Assembly: GCA_049522755.1 (NCBI GenBank)
Contig: JBEKNN010000332.1
Coordinates: 1 to 8,946 of the forward strand
From: PALSA-243 sp049522755
GTDB lineage: Bacteria > Acidobacteriota > Terriglobia > Bryobacterales > Bryobacteraceae
Length of the DNA stretch: 8,946 bases
Direction of reading: 5' to 3'
A program made the position numbers and the translations under genes. Below the pieces are notes generated by a model, which saw only the letters and a program-made list of their open reading frames with translations, was not told the DNA's origin and searched no databases. Position 1 is the first letter of the stretch, and every line of letters starts with the position of its first letter. Below, in pieces: positions 1-6,622 of this stretch.

Positions 1-304
1 GGAAAAGGAGCACGAAGACCCCGAGAGCCGTTGGAAGAAACAAGAAGATGAAACCGACTATGTGGACGCCGGATCTCCACTGCCAAAGCCCCGAAACTGC
101 CATACTGGCTAGCATGAGCGTCCTCACGTACCCTGCTGCGAAATATAAGCGCCTGCCACACCTCCCGCACGGCGATCCGTCCTTGAATCCGGAAAGAGAT
201 CTGACGAGGAACCGATTGTGGCACTCGGGGCATTCCAGTCTTATTTGTCTGGCTCGCTCGGCGAACCGGAGTACTGGCGCGACAATCGGCGCTAGTTGGT
301 GCAT
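1..304 (-). CDS. Small zinc-ribbon membrane protein, C-terminus beyond window
   Basis: The minus strand stays open from an ATG at 304 to the window edge (101 codons, no stop), so the gene is cut at its 3' end. The protein has a CPEC (residues 25-28) and a CGRC (46-49) pair 17 residues apart, a typical four-cysteine zinc ribbon. Two hydrophobic stretches follow, a short one at about 62-74 and a strong one at about 80-101 (HIVGFIFLFLPTALGVFVLL), which look like membrane helices. The start overlaps the last 13 bases of the Rhs gene, so the two are probably translated as a coupled pair. No strong ribosome site is visible, only a GAG close to the ATG. I do not recognise the family with certainty; it resembles small CxxC-(about 20)-CxxC membrane proteins. 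Its place directly after an Rhs tip is where an immunity gene usually sits, but that role is inferred. A 91-codon plus-strand ORF over the same bases has no such features. Confidence 0.62.
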   Translation of the reverse strand, partial: MHQLAPIVAPVLRFAERARQIRLECPECHNRFLVRSLSGFKDGSPCGRCGRRLYFAAGYVRTLMLASMAVSGLWQWRSGVHIVGFIFLFLPTALGVFVLLF

Positions 305-1173
305 GCGCTCACGAGGATATTGATCGTATTTGCGGTCGCCGCAAGTTTCGTGACCAGGCCCGGTTGGGCATTGAACGGCGCTTGAGCTAACTGGTTTAAG
401 ATCGTGCTAGCATTGGCCATGTCTTGTGCCAGCTGGATGAAATACGCGAAATTCGCTATGGCTGCGCCGCCCGTGCCCACCGCAGCGGAGCCTCCGAGGA
501 ACGTTAAAGCCAGGCACCCATTGGTGACTGAGGCCGCTTGCGTACCGACAGCTTGGAGGGTGGTGGCGGCGCCCGGATCCATGGCCACGTCGTAGGCTTG
601 GCATGGCGCACCGTCGATCGACGCTTGGCCCGTGGGACAGGTCCCCGTGCCCGTCCCCGAGCTCGACGTCGTCGGGGCGGGGTCCGCGGTAGCCGTCACA
701 GTGATCGACGCATAACAGCCGCCTACCGTGGCATCGCTGAGAACCGTACAATTCTCGAGGTCTCCGTTGCCGTCCCCGCCTCCGCTCTGATCAGGGTCCG
801 AGTCGTCAACGCCTCCGCAGTCTTGGTCGTCAGAATCGCATAATTCCCGGCCGTGGGGGTCGATAAAACTGACCGGGTCACCGGCCACGTAAGCGTAGCG
901 GTTCCATGTGTCTGGATTCCTCGGATTTGCCGTCTTAATCCCGCCCGGGTCCGGACTCCAGAACGCCCCCATATTGGCGTTGTAGTATCGCTGGTCTAGT
1001 TGGTCCGACGCGGATCCCGGGTACAACGCCGGCCATCCCCAGGCGAGAGTTGAAGTTACCGGCCAGGAACCGCCGACGCCGTTGTGGTTACCGGGCGGTA
1101 ACCCCCAGACGCGAGTTTCCATTTGCGGGAAGACCGCGCCGCCGAAGATCGTTTTTTCTTTAGCCGCCAGCAC
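292..1173 (-). CDS. Rhs-repeat core C-terminal fragment with variable tail
   Basis: The protein (293 aa from a GTG start) carries the end of an Rhs-associated core domain at about residues 55-108: DQRYYNANMGAFWSPDP, then NPDTWNRYAYVAGDPVSFIDPHG. This is the junction that in full Rhs/YD proteins follows more than a thousand residues of YD repeats. Those repeats are absent here, because an in-frame TGA lies 6 bases before the GTG. After DPHG comes a family-specific tail with an acidic, glycine-rich stretch (113-140), several cysteines (112, 119, 142, 153, 179, 191, 220, 291) and a hydrophobic segment at about 219-248. I cannot name a toxin fold in the tail. Full-length relatives are secreted or surface proteins that deliver variable C-terminal toxins. 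This copy has no visible signal peptide or delivery body, so it is either a decayed remnant or an orphan tip. It overlaps the downstream zinc-ribbon membrane gene by 13 bases. Confidence 0.7.
   Translation of the reverse strand: MLAAKEKTIFGGAVFPQMETRVWGLPPGNHNGVGGSWPVTSTLAWGWPALYPGSASDQLDQRYYNANMGAFWSPDPGGIKTANPRNPDTWNRYAYVAGDPVSFIDPHGRELCDSDDQDCGGVDDSDPDQSGGGDGNGDLENCTVLSDATVGGCYASITVTATADPAPTTSSSGTGTGTCPTGQASIDGAPCQAYDVAMDPGAATTLQAVGTQAASVTNGCLALTFLGGSAAVGTGGAAIANFAYFIQLAQDMANASTILNQLAQAPFNAQPGLVTKLAATANTINILVSACTN
1158..1167 (-). repeat. GCGGCTAAAG 10-mer, copy 1
   Basis: This is the first exact copy of a 10-mer found six times in the window. Here it lies at the very start of the Rhs fragment and is read as Ala-Ala-Lys (GCG GCT AAA). 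The base before it on this strand is G, giving the extended 11-mer GGCGGCTAAAG. Confidence 0.5.
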
Positions 1174-1264
1174 CGCCCCTCATTGTACGATTCGGAGCAC
1201 CGGAGCAGAAGCCCCTTTCCCTCATCTCAAGGATGTCTTCGCAGCGGCCCGGAGCGGTCGAGGG

Positions 1265-1283
1265 CGCGCCGCTTTTTGGCGCG
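1265..1283. other. Short GC hairpin between vapC and the Rhs fragment
   Basis: CGCGCC (1265-1270) and GGCGCG (1278-1283) can pair around a 7-base loop, GCTTTTT. It lies downstream of the vapC stop on the minus strand and could end that transcript. No T-run follows the stem on either strand, so a classical intrinsic terminator is not supported. The rest of the 176-base gap (1174-1349) shows nothing I can assign. Confidence 0.25.
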
Positions 1284-1349
1284 GCGAAGCGAACCCTTGA
1301 CGGCGAGGACCGCTGTGGAACTGAGGAGGGAGGGAAAGGGGGCGCGGCC

Positions 1350-1763
1350 TCAGAGGTAGATGACGGCCAGGTTGGGAACCATTTGGAAGTGACGGAGATT
1401 CCGCGTGCCGACCGCATAGCCGAAGTGAAGAGCGGTCGTGCCGATCAGCAGATCCGCAAACGGTATCGTCCGGCCGAGCTTCCGGGCCTCGGCATCGATC
1501 TTCGCCGCAAGCTGGGCCATCTCCCTGGTGAACGGTTCCACCGGGATCGCTGCGAAAACAGTATCCAGGTATTCGCGCCGCTTCCGCGTCTGCTCAGTGG
1601 TCTGGGCGCGATGCAGGCCGTGCTCCAGCTCGATCACCGTGATGGAAGACAGCACGATCTCGGTTTCGCCGTGCTCGTGTTCGAGTGCGGTCAGCAGTTC
1701 GCTTACCGGCTTAGCGTCGCGCTCGGCGGCGATCAGCATCCCGGAGTCGAGAACTAATCCCAT
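1350..1763 (-). CDS. vapC: VapC-type PIN-domain toxin ribonuclease
   Basis: This 137-aa protein has the usual length and pattern of a VapC toxin, a metal-dependent endoribonuclease that cleaves tRNA or rRNA when freed from its antitoxin. The acidic residues of the PIN active site are visible: D6 (VLDSGMLI), E45 (ITVIELEHG) and D104 (PFADLLIG). The closing TRNLRHF motif (120-126) supplies N122. The ATG at 1763 overlaps the end of the upstream antitoxin gene by 10 bases and has no convincing ribosome site of its own, so translation is probably coupled to the antitoxin. It is the last gene of the minus-strand operon that begins with the primase. All expected catalytic residues are present, so it looks functional. 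The exact RNA target cannot be read from sequence. Confidence 0.9.
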   Translation of the reverse strand: MGLVLDSGMLIAAERDAKPVSELLTALEHEHGETEIVLSSITVIELEHGLHRAQTTEQTRKRREYLDTVFAAIPVEPFTREMAQLAAKIDAEARKLGRTIPFADLLIGTTALHFGYAVGTRNLRHFQMVPNLAVIYL

Positions 1764-2053
1764 GCCGGCGGATTCAACGGCTCGCGGTGGGCGTCGATGG
1801 CTGTTTGCACGTCCTTGGCGAAGTCGGCGTCTGGCGTCGGAGCGTAGCCCAGTTCCTCTTCATGCGCCTTCGCCAGAGCGATGCACTCGCTGATCTTGCG
1901 GCCTGGACCTCGCGGCGTTTTGATGACAGCCACGGGACGATGGTCCTGCTCCACGATCACCTCGATGCCTTCCTGGACCTTGGCCAGCACGGCGTGGATA
2001 TCGCGGGCGAGTTCGGCTTCTGTAATGCGGACCGTTGCCATCTCTTCGATCAT
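1754..2053 (-). CDS. vapB: Phd/YefM-type antitoxin of the VapC toxin
   Basis: This 99-aa protein has an N-terminal Phd/YefM-like DNA-binding fold at about residues 5-46 (VRITEAELARDIHAVLAKV, then IVEQDHRPVAVI). An acidic helical C-terminal half ends in HREPLNPPAWD, the part expected to wrap and inhibit the PIN toxin. In this family the antitoxin-toxin complex also represses its own promoter; no separate promoter is visible here because the gene is embedded in an operon. The ATG at 2053 is chosen because it forms an ATGA overlap with the preceding stop and has GGGGAG 8 bases upstream. A second Met at codon 5 (2041) is possible but has poorer spacing. The downstream vapC overlaps by 10 bases. 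Pairing of a Phd-type antitoxin with a PIN toxin is common. Confidence 0.87.
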   Translation of the reverse strand: MIEEMATVRITEAELARDIHAVLAKVQEGIEVIVEQDHRPVAVIKTPRGPGRKISECIALAKAHEEELGYAPTPDADFAKDVQTAIDAHREPLNPPAWD

Positions 2054-2370
2054 AGCGTCTCTCCCCGTTCAACGTCCTGCCGGGCGGCTGGGCGCCAGGC
2101 GCGAACGATAGCCTCGAACTGCTCGCCGTAACCGATGGTGTCCGGGTACCGTTGGCATCCGGCCAGCAGTGCGAACACCCGCAGCATGTCCACTGCGATT
2201 GCCGTATCCACTCCCCACAGGTCCGTGAGATCGAACCCGCCGCACTCTTCCGCGTTCCACCAGGCCAGCAAGAAGTTCGCAACCTTGCGGCTCTGCCCGG
2301 TATCGCCTTGCGCGATACGAATCAGGCGATCGAGCGCGGCTCTGGCGGTTTCGGGAAACGCGTCACTCAC
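2050..2370 (-). CDS. DUF7673-type conserved hypothetical protein of mobile elements
   Basis: The protein is 106 aa, soluble and mostly helical. It carries a highly conserved block at about residues 22-56: DTGQSRKVANFLLAWWNA, then CGGFDLTDLWGVD. I recognise this as the DUF7673 type, found near integrases and replication genes on plasmids and integrative elements. No biochemical role is known to me, and I see no catalytic motif. The start is GTG at 2370, which overlaps the end of the recombinase gene by 8 bases. It is preceded by GGAGGA, a strong ribosome site. The stop shares ATGA with the antitoxin start. Its fixed place between a recombinase and a toxin-antitoxin pair suggests a helper role in element maintenance, which is inference only. 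Confidence 0.78.
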   Translation of the reverse strand: MSDAFPETARAALDRLIRIAQGDTGQSRKVANFLLAWWNAEECGGFDLTDLWGVDTAIAVDMLRVFALLAGCQRYPDTIGYGEQFEAIVRAWRPAARQDVERGETL

Positions 2371-3436
2371 CGTCTTCTTCCTCCGCTTCGGCGGCTAAAG
2401 TGGCGAGCAGTTCCGCTTCGGCTTCAGCGTTGCGTTCCGTCACCGGCACTCCCGAGGGCCTGCCATTCGCTCCGGGATGTGTGGCAAGATAGACCTGCTT
2501 CAGCAGATTAATCGACACCCGTGTGTACAGTTCCGTGGTAGTGAGCTTGGCGTGGCCGAGCATCTCCTGAATCACCCGGATGTCGGCGCCGTTCTCCAGC
2601 ATCAGCGTGGCCACCGTGTGGCGCCACAGATGGCAGCCGCCCATCTTGCCGATTTTCGACTTCGCCAGATAGACGCGCACCAGCGTGGTGAGATGAGCGC
2701 GATGGAACGGCTGACCCAGATTCGTGAGGAACACCGCGCCATCCTCGACGCTGCCCAGCAGTTCGGGCCGCGCCTCGCGGATATACTTTTCGATCCACGC
2801 CACGGCTCGCTCGCTGATCGGAATGTAGCGGTCCTTCTTGCCCTTGCCCTGGCGGATCATCACCGCGCCGCGGTCGGCGTCGATGTCGTACAGCTTGAGA
2901 TTGGCTACTTCCATGCGCCGCATGGCCGTGGAGTAGAACGTCTCCAGGATGGCGCGGTCGCGCAAGCCTGCTGGCGTAGTGAGGTCGGGCTGCTGCATCA
3001 CCACCTCGGATTCCTCGGCCGTCAGGATGTATTTTGGCAGCCGGTTTTCCAGACGCGGCAGCAGTAGCTCGGAGGCCGGATTGTGCAGCATGTAGTTTTG
3101 CCGGGCCAGCCACCGGAACCAGCCTTTCAAGGCGCGCAGGCGGCTGTTTTGTGTGCGGAAGGTCAGCGGGTCGCCGTTCTTTTTGCGGTAGTGGTAAAGC
3201 GCGCGTTGATAGCGTTCCAGGATGAGCCTGGTGATCTCGGCGGGATTCTCCAGAGCGCGATCGCGGCACCAGTCGATGAAGTAGCCGATACAGCTTCGCC
3301 GCGTGGTCACCGTATCCGCGGAAAAGTTCTGCGTTTGCATCCACACCAGGTGCTCTTCCATCAGCGCGTGCATCGGGTCTGCGGCCACGACAGGCCCGGA
3401 CGTCTCGGGTTTTCGGTTTTTCGGCAAGCGGGGCAT
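2363..3436 (-). CDS. Tyrosine recombinase of the XerC/XerD type
   Basis: This 357-aa enzyme cuts and rejoins DNA at specific sites through a tyrosine-DNA bond, as in integration, excision or plasmid dimer resolution. An N-terminal SAM-like core-binding domain spans about residues 24-112. The catalytic domain spans about 135-315. All catalytic positions are present: R173 (STAMRRMEV), K198 (QGKGKKDR), H269 and R272 (HLWRH), H295 (LGHAKLTTTELY) and nucleophile Y304. A Glu/Ala-rich tail (335-357) is longer than in chromosomal XerC/D, which are near 300 aa, so an element-borne integrase or resolvase is more likely than the host Xer. The ATG at 3436 lies 3 bases after the primase stop, and its ribosome site (AGAAGGA) is inside the last primase codons, so expression is coupled. 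The gene looks intact. Confidence 0.93.
   Translation of the reverse strand: MPRLPKNRKPETSGPVVAADPMHALMEEHLVWMQTQNFSADTVTTRRSCIGYFIDWCRDRALENPAEITRLILERYQRALYHYRKKNGDPLTFRTQNSRLRALKGWFRWLARQNYMLHNPASELLLPRLENRLPKYILTAEESEVVMQQPDLTTPAGLRDRAILETFYSTAMRRMEVANLKLYDIDADRGAVMIRQGKGKKDRYIPISERAVAWIEKYIREARPELLGSVEDGAVFLTNLGQPFHRAHLTTLVRVYLAKSKIGKMGGCHLWRHTVATLMLENGADIRVIQEMLGHAKLTTTELYTRVSINLLKQVYLATHPGANGRPSGVPVTERNAEAEAELLATLAAEAEEEDGE
2391..2400 (+). repeat. GCGGCTAAAG 10-mer, copy 2
   Basis: This exact copy lies in the 3' part of the recombinase gene. On the gene strand it is CTTTAGCCGC and is read in part as Leu-Ala-Ala with a TTA leucine codon, which is rare in GC-rich genomes. The extended 11-mer GGCGGCTAAAG is also present. 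Confidence 0.5.
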
Positions 3437-3439
3437 GGG

Positions 3440-6400
3440 CTATCCTTCTTTTATTCGTACGACTACAGTGGGTTTGATCTTGGGGCTACCCCCGGTATCA
3501 GTCTTTTTTTCGGGAATCTGGTGAAAACCGTTTTCCGTGCCTGTCTTCATTAGCTCTGGCGCACCCGTACCACCCCCGAACATGGGCCGAACATGGGGCA
3601 TCCTTGACCCGTCCTTCTCCCCTTTTTGCCCATCCCGGTTTCCGTCGTAGCCACAGATCTGTAGCTTTTCGATATCGATCAGGCCGGGGAGAAAGGGCTG
3701 GCTCGGATCGGCCGGCCTCTCGAAGTAGAGTTCGTAAACCATGCTCTGGCCGCGCCCGCCGTGGTGCACGATCAGGTATTCGAGCTCCTCCAGCTTGTGA
3801 AGATGCCGCTTCACCTGGGCGTCGCTCCAGCCCGTGTGCTGGCGAACGTCACGGCGACTAAAGCGGTAATCGGTGCGCTCCATCCGGAGCTGTTCACACT
3901 GAGCTTTCACCATGTCATCGATGAGCAACAGCAGGCGCCGCGTCTGCGGCGGCAGTTCGTCGAGTGATCGGCCGAGGACCTGCTTAATCAGCTCCGCGGC
4001 CATCTCGATGTCGTTCAGCGTGCATTCGATGTACTCCAGGAGCTTGTCACCGTTGGCGGCGGTTTGAATGGGCCGTTGGTATTGAAAGAGCAACGTGACG
4101 GCGCGAATCAGCGTGAGGAATTTCATGTGATCGCGGCGCGTGCGCGTCAGGCCATCGGGAAAGCTGAGCTTATCGGCAAACGGATTCACCACCGCGATCG
4201 GCTTCAACAGACGTTGCGCGTTGCGATGCAGCGTGAGAATGTCCTGGCGCTGGCTCCGCGCCAGCAGGCCTGCAAGAGTCTGCGCCTGGCGCTGTATCCG
4301 ATGGATGGCCCGCGTCTGCTCGCGGTCTTCGTCCACCGTCAGGACCAGGCACCGGTTCAGCAGTTCCTCATCGACCTCGATGGCAGTGGTGGTGAGGAAG
4401 ATCATCACCGGGCCTTCTACGCGGTATTGATGCGTGACGAGCTTTCCGGTGGCCGCGTCCTTACCAGTAGATGCGATGGTGAGCGCACCTTCGCTCTGCA
4501 ACAGCTTCAGCGCGTAGGAGGCGCGATGCGCACCTTCCTCTTCGACGATGGCGAGGATTTTATTTTGCAGATCGTGCTCGCCCATGTAGAAGAGCGATTG
4601 TCCGGTCATGGCCGAGTACTGCACGCGATGCTCCTCCGGCATCAGCGCCAACACGGCTTCCATGAGCGAGCTTTTGCCGGCGGCGGAACTGGATTGGACG
4701 ATCACCGCCAGCGGCGCTTCCATCAGCCGGGATACCGCCGCGAGATAAGCCACCTTCTTGTTGGTCTCTTCGCCCACCACGCCGCAGCGCGCGAAGTCTT
4801 CCAGAATGCGGTCCATCAGGCGCGGATCTTCCAGCAGCTTCATCGCGGCGGCGTGTTGTTCGGCATTGATGGCCGCGGCTTCGGATTTCGGCTCCAGCGT
4901 TTGCGTGATCTGCTCGTGCTGGATCTGTTCCAGCTTGCCCAGCAGCCGCTTCAGGTCCTTGCGGATCACATCCTCTTTCAGGCCCATCTCCATCGCAGCC
5001 TGTTTGATAAATGCTGTGCACTGGTGCGCCGCGTAGAGATTCAGCGTATCGACGTGGAAGCCGTCGCCCCGCGAGGCCATCAGGTTCACTTTGATCGTTT
5101 CGTAGCTGAGATTCTTGGCGAAGCCGCGCACACGGTAGCGCCGGTCTCCACGCGAGAGGATCATCTCGTGGGGACGGATCTCGACCGGCATGTCATCGGC
5201 TGGCGGCGCTGTGGATTGGATGGGGTAGAGTGGCGGGTCGGGAGGGGCAACATCGGCGGCTAAAGGAAAAACAGGTTCCTCCGGTGGTTCCGATTCGGCC
5301 GCCAGTTCTTCTTTAGCCGCTGGTTCTATCGGCTCTTCGGCCTCTACAGGCGCGGGATCTGCCTCGGCAGCCGGTTCGCTTTGGACTGGCGCCGGGCGGA
5401 TCTCGACCCTCTCCCGTTCCGACGGTTTTCCTTTGCCTAGCCAGTGAGCCTGGTTCAGCAGCATGCCCAGAGTTTTGGATGCGGGTTGCATTTTCAGCCC
5501 GTACTCGTTGGCGTCCATGCGGTGCGGAAACTGAATGCGATAGCATTCGATGCCCATTCCCATCAGCTCGTCGGCGAGGGTAGCCGCGGCTTTCTTTCCG
5601 GCCTCGTCGCGGTCGTAAGCGATCGGCACCCGCTTGGTCTCGTACTTCTTCAGCGCGACCCGATGGTCGTCGGTGAAGCCGTTGACGCCATAGCTGGCCG
5701 TCACATTGCGGTAGCCCGCGCACCAGAACGTCAGCGCGTCGATGATCGATTCGCACAGAATGATCTCTTTTGAAACCTCCAGCGCTGGCTCGTTCCACAC
5801 GCCGCGGTGTGGACCGGGCAGGTAGAGATGCACCGGCGTACCGGCCGTCAGATGGCCGTCGGCGATTTTGCGGCCGTAGATCTCGACCACCTGGCCGGTG
5901 CGATCGAAGATGGGAAACACGACGCACCCGTTAAAGTGCTCGTGGCCGCTCTCGCGGATAATCCCGAGCTTCTGTAAGCGCCCGCGCAGCTCCGCGCCGG
6001 CTTTGCGGTTGTTGGGCGGCAGGCGCAAGCCCAGCGTGCGATTGGCGAACCCCAGCCGGAAGTGGCCGATCATCTCGGAGGATTGCAGGCCACGCTTGGC
6101 AAGATAGGCCTGCGCCTCGGGCGTCTGCTTGAGAGTGTCGTGATAGTAATTCATCACCTGCGCCAGGGCCTCGCCGTCGCCGGCATCGCGGTCGATGGGC
6201 GGCGGCAGCTTGCGCACGGTCGATTGCCGCACGGGCGCGGCGGATTCGGTGAGTGACGGATGATCGGCGCGGAGCAGCTCAACAGCATGACGGAAGCTGA
6301 CACCCTGGCACTTCATCACCCAGTCGATTACCGAACCTCCGGCCTGGCAGGCTCCGAGGCAGTGCCAGAGATTATTCTTCGGGCTGACCACCAGCGACGG

Positions 6401-6541
6401 CTCGTGATCGTCGTGAAAGGGGCACAGGCCGATCAGGTCCGCGCCGTACCGCTTCAGCGCGATGCCCCGCGCTTCGACCAGCCGCTGAAGAGAGACCTCC
6501 TGCTTTAGCCGGTCGATCACTTCATCCGGGATGCGCGCCAT
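3440..6541 (-). CDS. Large primase: CHC2 zinc finger, Toprim and P-loop ATPase
   Basis: This 1033-aa protein looks like the replication enzyme of the element. A CHC2 zinc-binding domain (about 4-95) has C40, H43, C61 and C65 (LCPFHDDHEP, WHCLGAC). A DnaG-like core follows, with a Toprim domain at about 255-345: E264 (ILCESIIDAL), then D310 and D312 (AYDRDEAG), which hold catalytic metal. A Pro/Glu/Ala-rich linker (about 378-452) separates this from an ATPase module with Walker A (SSSAAGKSS, K623), Walker B (ILAIVEEEG, 662-670), a sensor-like FLTTTA and a possible arginine finger (R730). Residues 890-940 look like a winged helix. The last 80 residues appear unstructured. Ordinary DnaG is about 600 aa without an ATPase, so this joins priming with a likely helicase or loader function. 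The ATG at 6541 has AAGGAG 5 bases upstream. It heads a five-gene operon. Confidence 0.88.
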   Translation of the reverse strand: MARIPDEVIDRLKQEVSLQRLVEARGIALKRYGADLIGLCPFHDDHEPSLVVSPKNNLWHCLGACQAGGSVIDWVMKCQGVSFRHAVELLRADHPSLTESAAPVRQSTVRKLPPPIDRDAGDGEALAQVMNYYHDTLKQTPEAQAYLAKRGLQSSEMIGHFRLGFANRTLGLRLPPNNRKAGAELRGRLQKLGIIRESGHEHFNGCVVFPIFDRTGQVVEIYGRKIADGHLTAGTPVHLYLPGPHRGVWNEPALEVSKEIILCESIIDALTFWCAGYRNVTASYGVNGFTDDHRVALKKYETKRVPIAYDRDEAGKKAAATLADELMGMGIECYRIQFPHRMDANEYGLKMQPASKTLGMLLNQAHWLGKGKPSERERVEIRPAPVQSEPAAEADPAPVEAEEPIEPAAKEELAAESEPPEEPVFPLAADVAPPDPPLYPIQSTAPPADDMPVEIRPHEMILSRGDRRYRVRGFAKNLSYETIKVNLMASRGDGFHVDTLNLYAAHQCTAFIKQAAMEMGLKEDVIRKDLKRLLGKLEQIQHEQITQTLEPKSEAAAINAEQHAAAMKLLEDPRLMDRILEDFARCGVVGEETNKKVAYLAAVSRLMEAPLAVIVQSSSAAGKSSLMEAVLALMPEEHRVQYSAMTGQSLFYMGEHDLQNKILAIVEEEGAHRASYALKLLQSEGALTIASTGKDAATGKLVTHQYRVEGPVMIFLTTTAIEVDEELLNRCLVLTVDEDREQTRAIHRIQRQAQTLAGLLARSQRQDILTLHRNAQRLLKPIAVVNPFADKLSFPDGLTRTRRDHMKFLTLIRAVTLLFQYQRPIQTAANGDKLLEYIECTLNDIEMAAELIKQVLGRSLDELPPQTRRLLLLIDDMVKAQCEQLRMERTDYRFSRRDVRQHTGWSDAQVKRHLHKLEELEYLIVHHGGRGQSMVYELYFERPADPSQPFLPGLIDIEKLQICGYDGNRDGQKGEKDGSRMPHVRPMFGGGTGAPELMKTGTENGFHQIPEKKTDTGGSPKIKPTVVVRIKEG
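3482..3492. repeat. Small hairpin GGGG-CTA-CCCC in the primase tail
   Basis: Four G (3482-3485) and four C (3489-3492) flank a 3-base loop, so a compact hairpin is possible in DNA or RNA. It lies in the 3' end of the primase gene, 46-56 bases upstream of the recombinase start. Confidence 0.3.
3523..3535. repeat. Inverted repeat GAAAAC-C-GTTTTC
   Basis: This is a perfect 6-bp inverted repeat around a single central base, in the tail of the primase gene about 90 bases upstream of the recombinase start. It could be a protein-binding half-site pair or simply coding sequence. The A/T-rich arms stand out from the GC-rich surroundings. Confidence 0.35.
3576..3597. repeat. Perfect tandem repeat, two adjacent 11-bp units
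   Basis: CCGAACATGGG occurs twice back to back with no mismatch or spacer. Because 11 is not a multiple of 3, the two units are read in different frames within the primase tail (HVRPMFGG), so the repeat does not come from a repeated peptide. An 11-bp unit matches the length of a tyrosine-recombinase arm site or a short iteron, and the recombinase gene starts 140 bases downstream. Function is not shown. Confidence 0.5.
5256..5265 (+). repeat. GCGGCTAAAG 10-mer, copy 3
   Basis: This exact copy lies in the Pro/Glu/Ala-rich linker of the primase and is read on the gene strand as Leu-Ala-Ala with a TTA codon. The extended 11-mer GGCGGCTAAAG is present. Confidence 0.5.
5311..5320 (-). repeat. GCGGCTAAAG 10-mer, copy 4
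   Basis: This exact copy lies only 45 bases from copy 3 in the same linker but in the opposite orientation, so the two form an inverted pair. It is read as Ala-Ala-Lys, a different frame from copy 3. The base before it on this strand is A, not G. Confidence 0.5.
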
Positions 6542-6546
6542 CAGGT

Positions 6547-6552
6547 CTCCTT
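6547..6552 (-). promoter_or_regulatory. Ribosome binding site of the primase gene
   Basis: AAGGAG on the minus strand ends 5 bases before the primase ATG. It is a near-perfect Shine-Dalgarno sequence and fixes the start at 6541. Confidence 0.7.
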
Positions 6553-6593
6553 TTGTGGCCTTTTGAGGGATCTTAACCGAAATCTGTCAAGTC

Positions 6594-6603
6594 CCATATA
6601 TGG
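6594..6603. promoter_or_regulatory. Perfect palindrome CCATATATGG, candidate operator
   Basis: This 10-bp perfect palindrome in the divergent region overlaps the best plus-strand -10 candidate. Its centre is 17 bp from that of the second palindrome (GTGGTACCAC). Binding here would block the plus-strand promoter. Confidence 0.45.
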
Positions 6604-6610
6604 TATCTTT

Positions 6611-6620
6611 GTGGTACCAC
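6611..6620. promoter_or_regulatory. Perfect palindrome GTGGTACCAC, candidate operator
   Basis: This second perfect 10-bp palindrome of the divergent region sits just upstream of an in-frame ATG at 6621. A looser match also links the two sites: CCATATATGGTA (6594-6605) resembles the reverse complement of 6615-6624. This is the sort of arrangement bound by dimeric XRE repressors. Confidence 0.45.
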
Positions 6621-6622
6621 AT

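Noticed and set aside
48..323. A 91-codon plus-strand ORF at the left edge
   Set aside because: The minus strand of the same bases encodes a zinc ribbon plus membrane helices, while this frame has neither a recognised motif nor a convincing ribosome site.
1265..1283. Hairpin as an intrinsic terminator for the vapBC operon
   Set aside because: The stem is short and no T-run follows it on the minus strand, so only a weak hairpin is listed.
1160..1417. An 85-codon minus-strand ORF between vapC and the Rhs fragment
   Set aside because: The product is a Ser/Pro/Arg-rich sequence overlapping the ends of both neighbours, with no motif or ribosome site.
1860..2282. A 140-codon minus-strand ORF over the DUF7673 and antitoxin genes
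   Set aside because: It overlaps two well-supported genes in another frame and yields an Arg-rich shadow product.
2508..3344. Long alternative-frame ORFs over the recombinase gene (also 2477-3067 on the plus strand)
   Set aside because: The recombinase frame holds all catalytic residues. The other frames give Arg/Pro-rich products with no motifs, as expected in GC-rich DNA.
4064..5263. A 399-codon plus-strand ORF inside the primase gene
   Set aside because: It is antisense to the ATPase and linker regions of a clearly real protein, has Arg/His/Leu-rich shadow composition and no recognisable domain.
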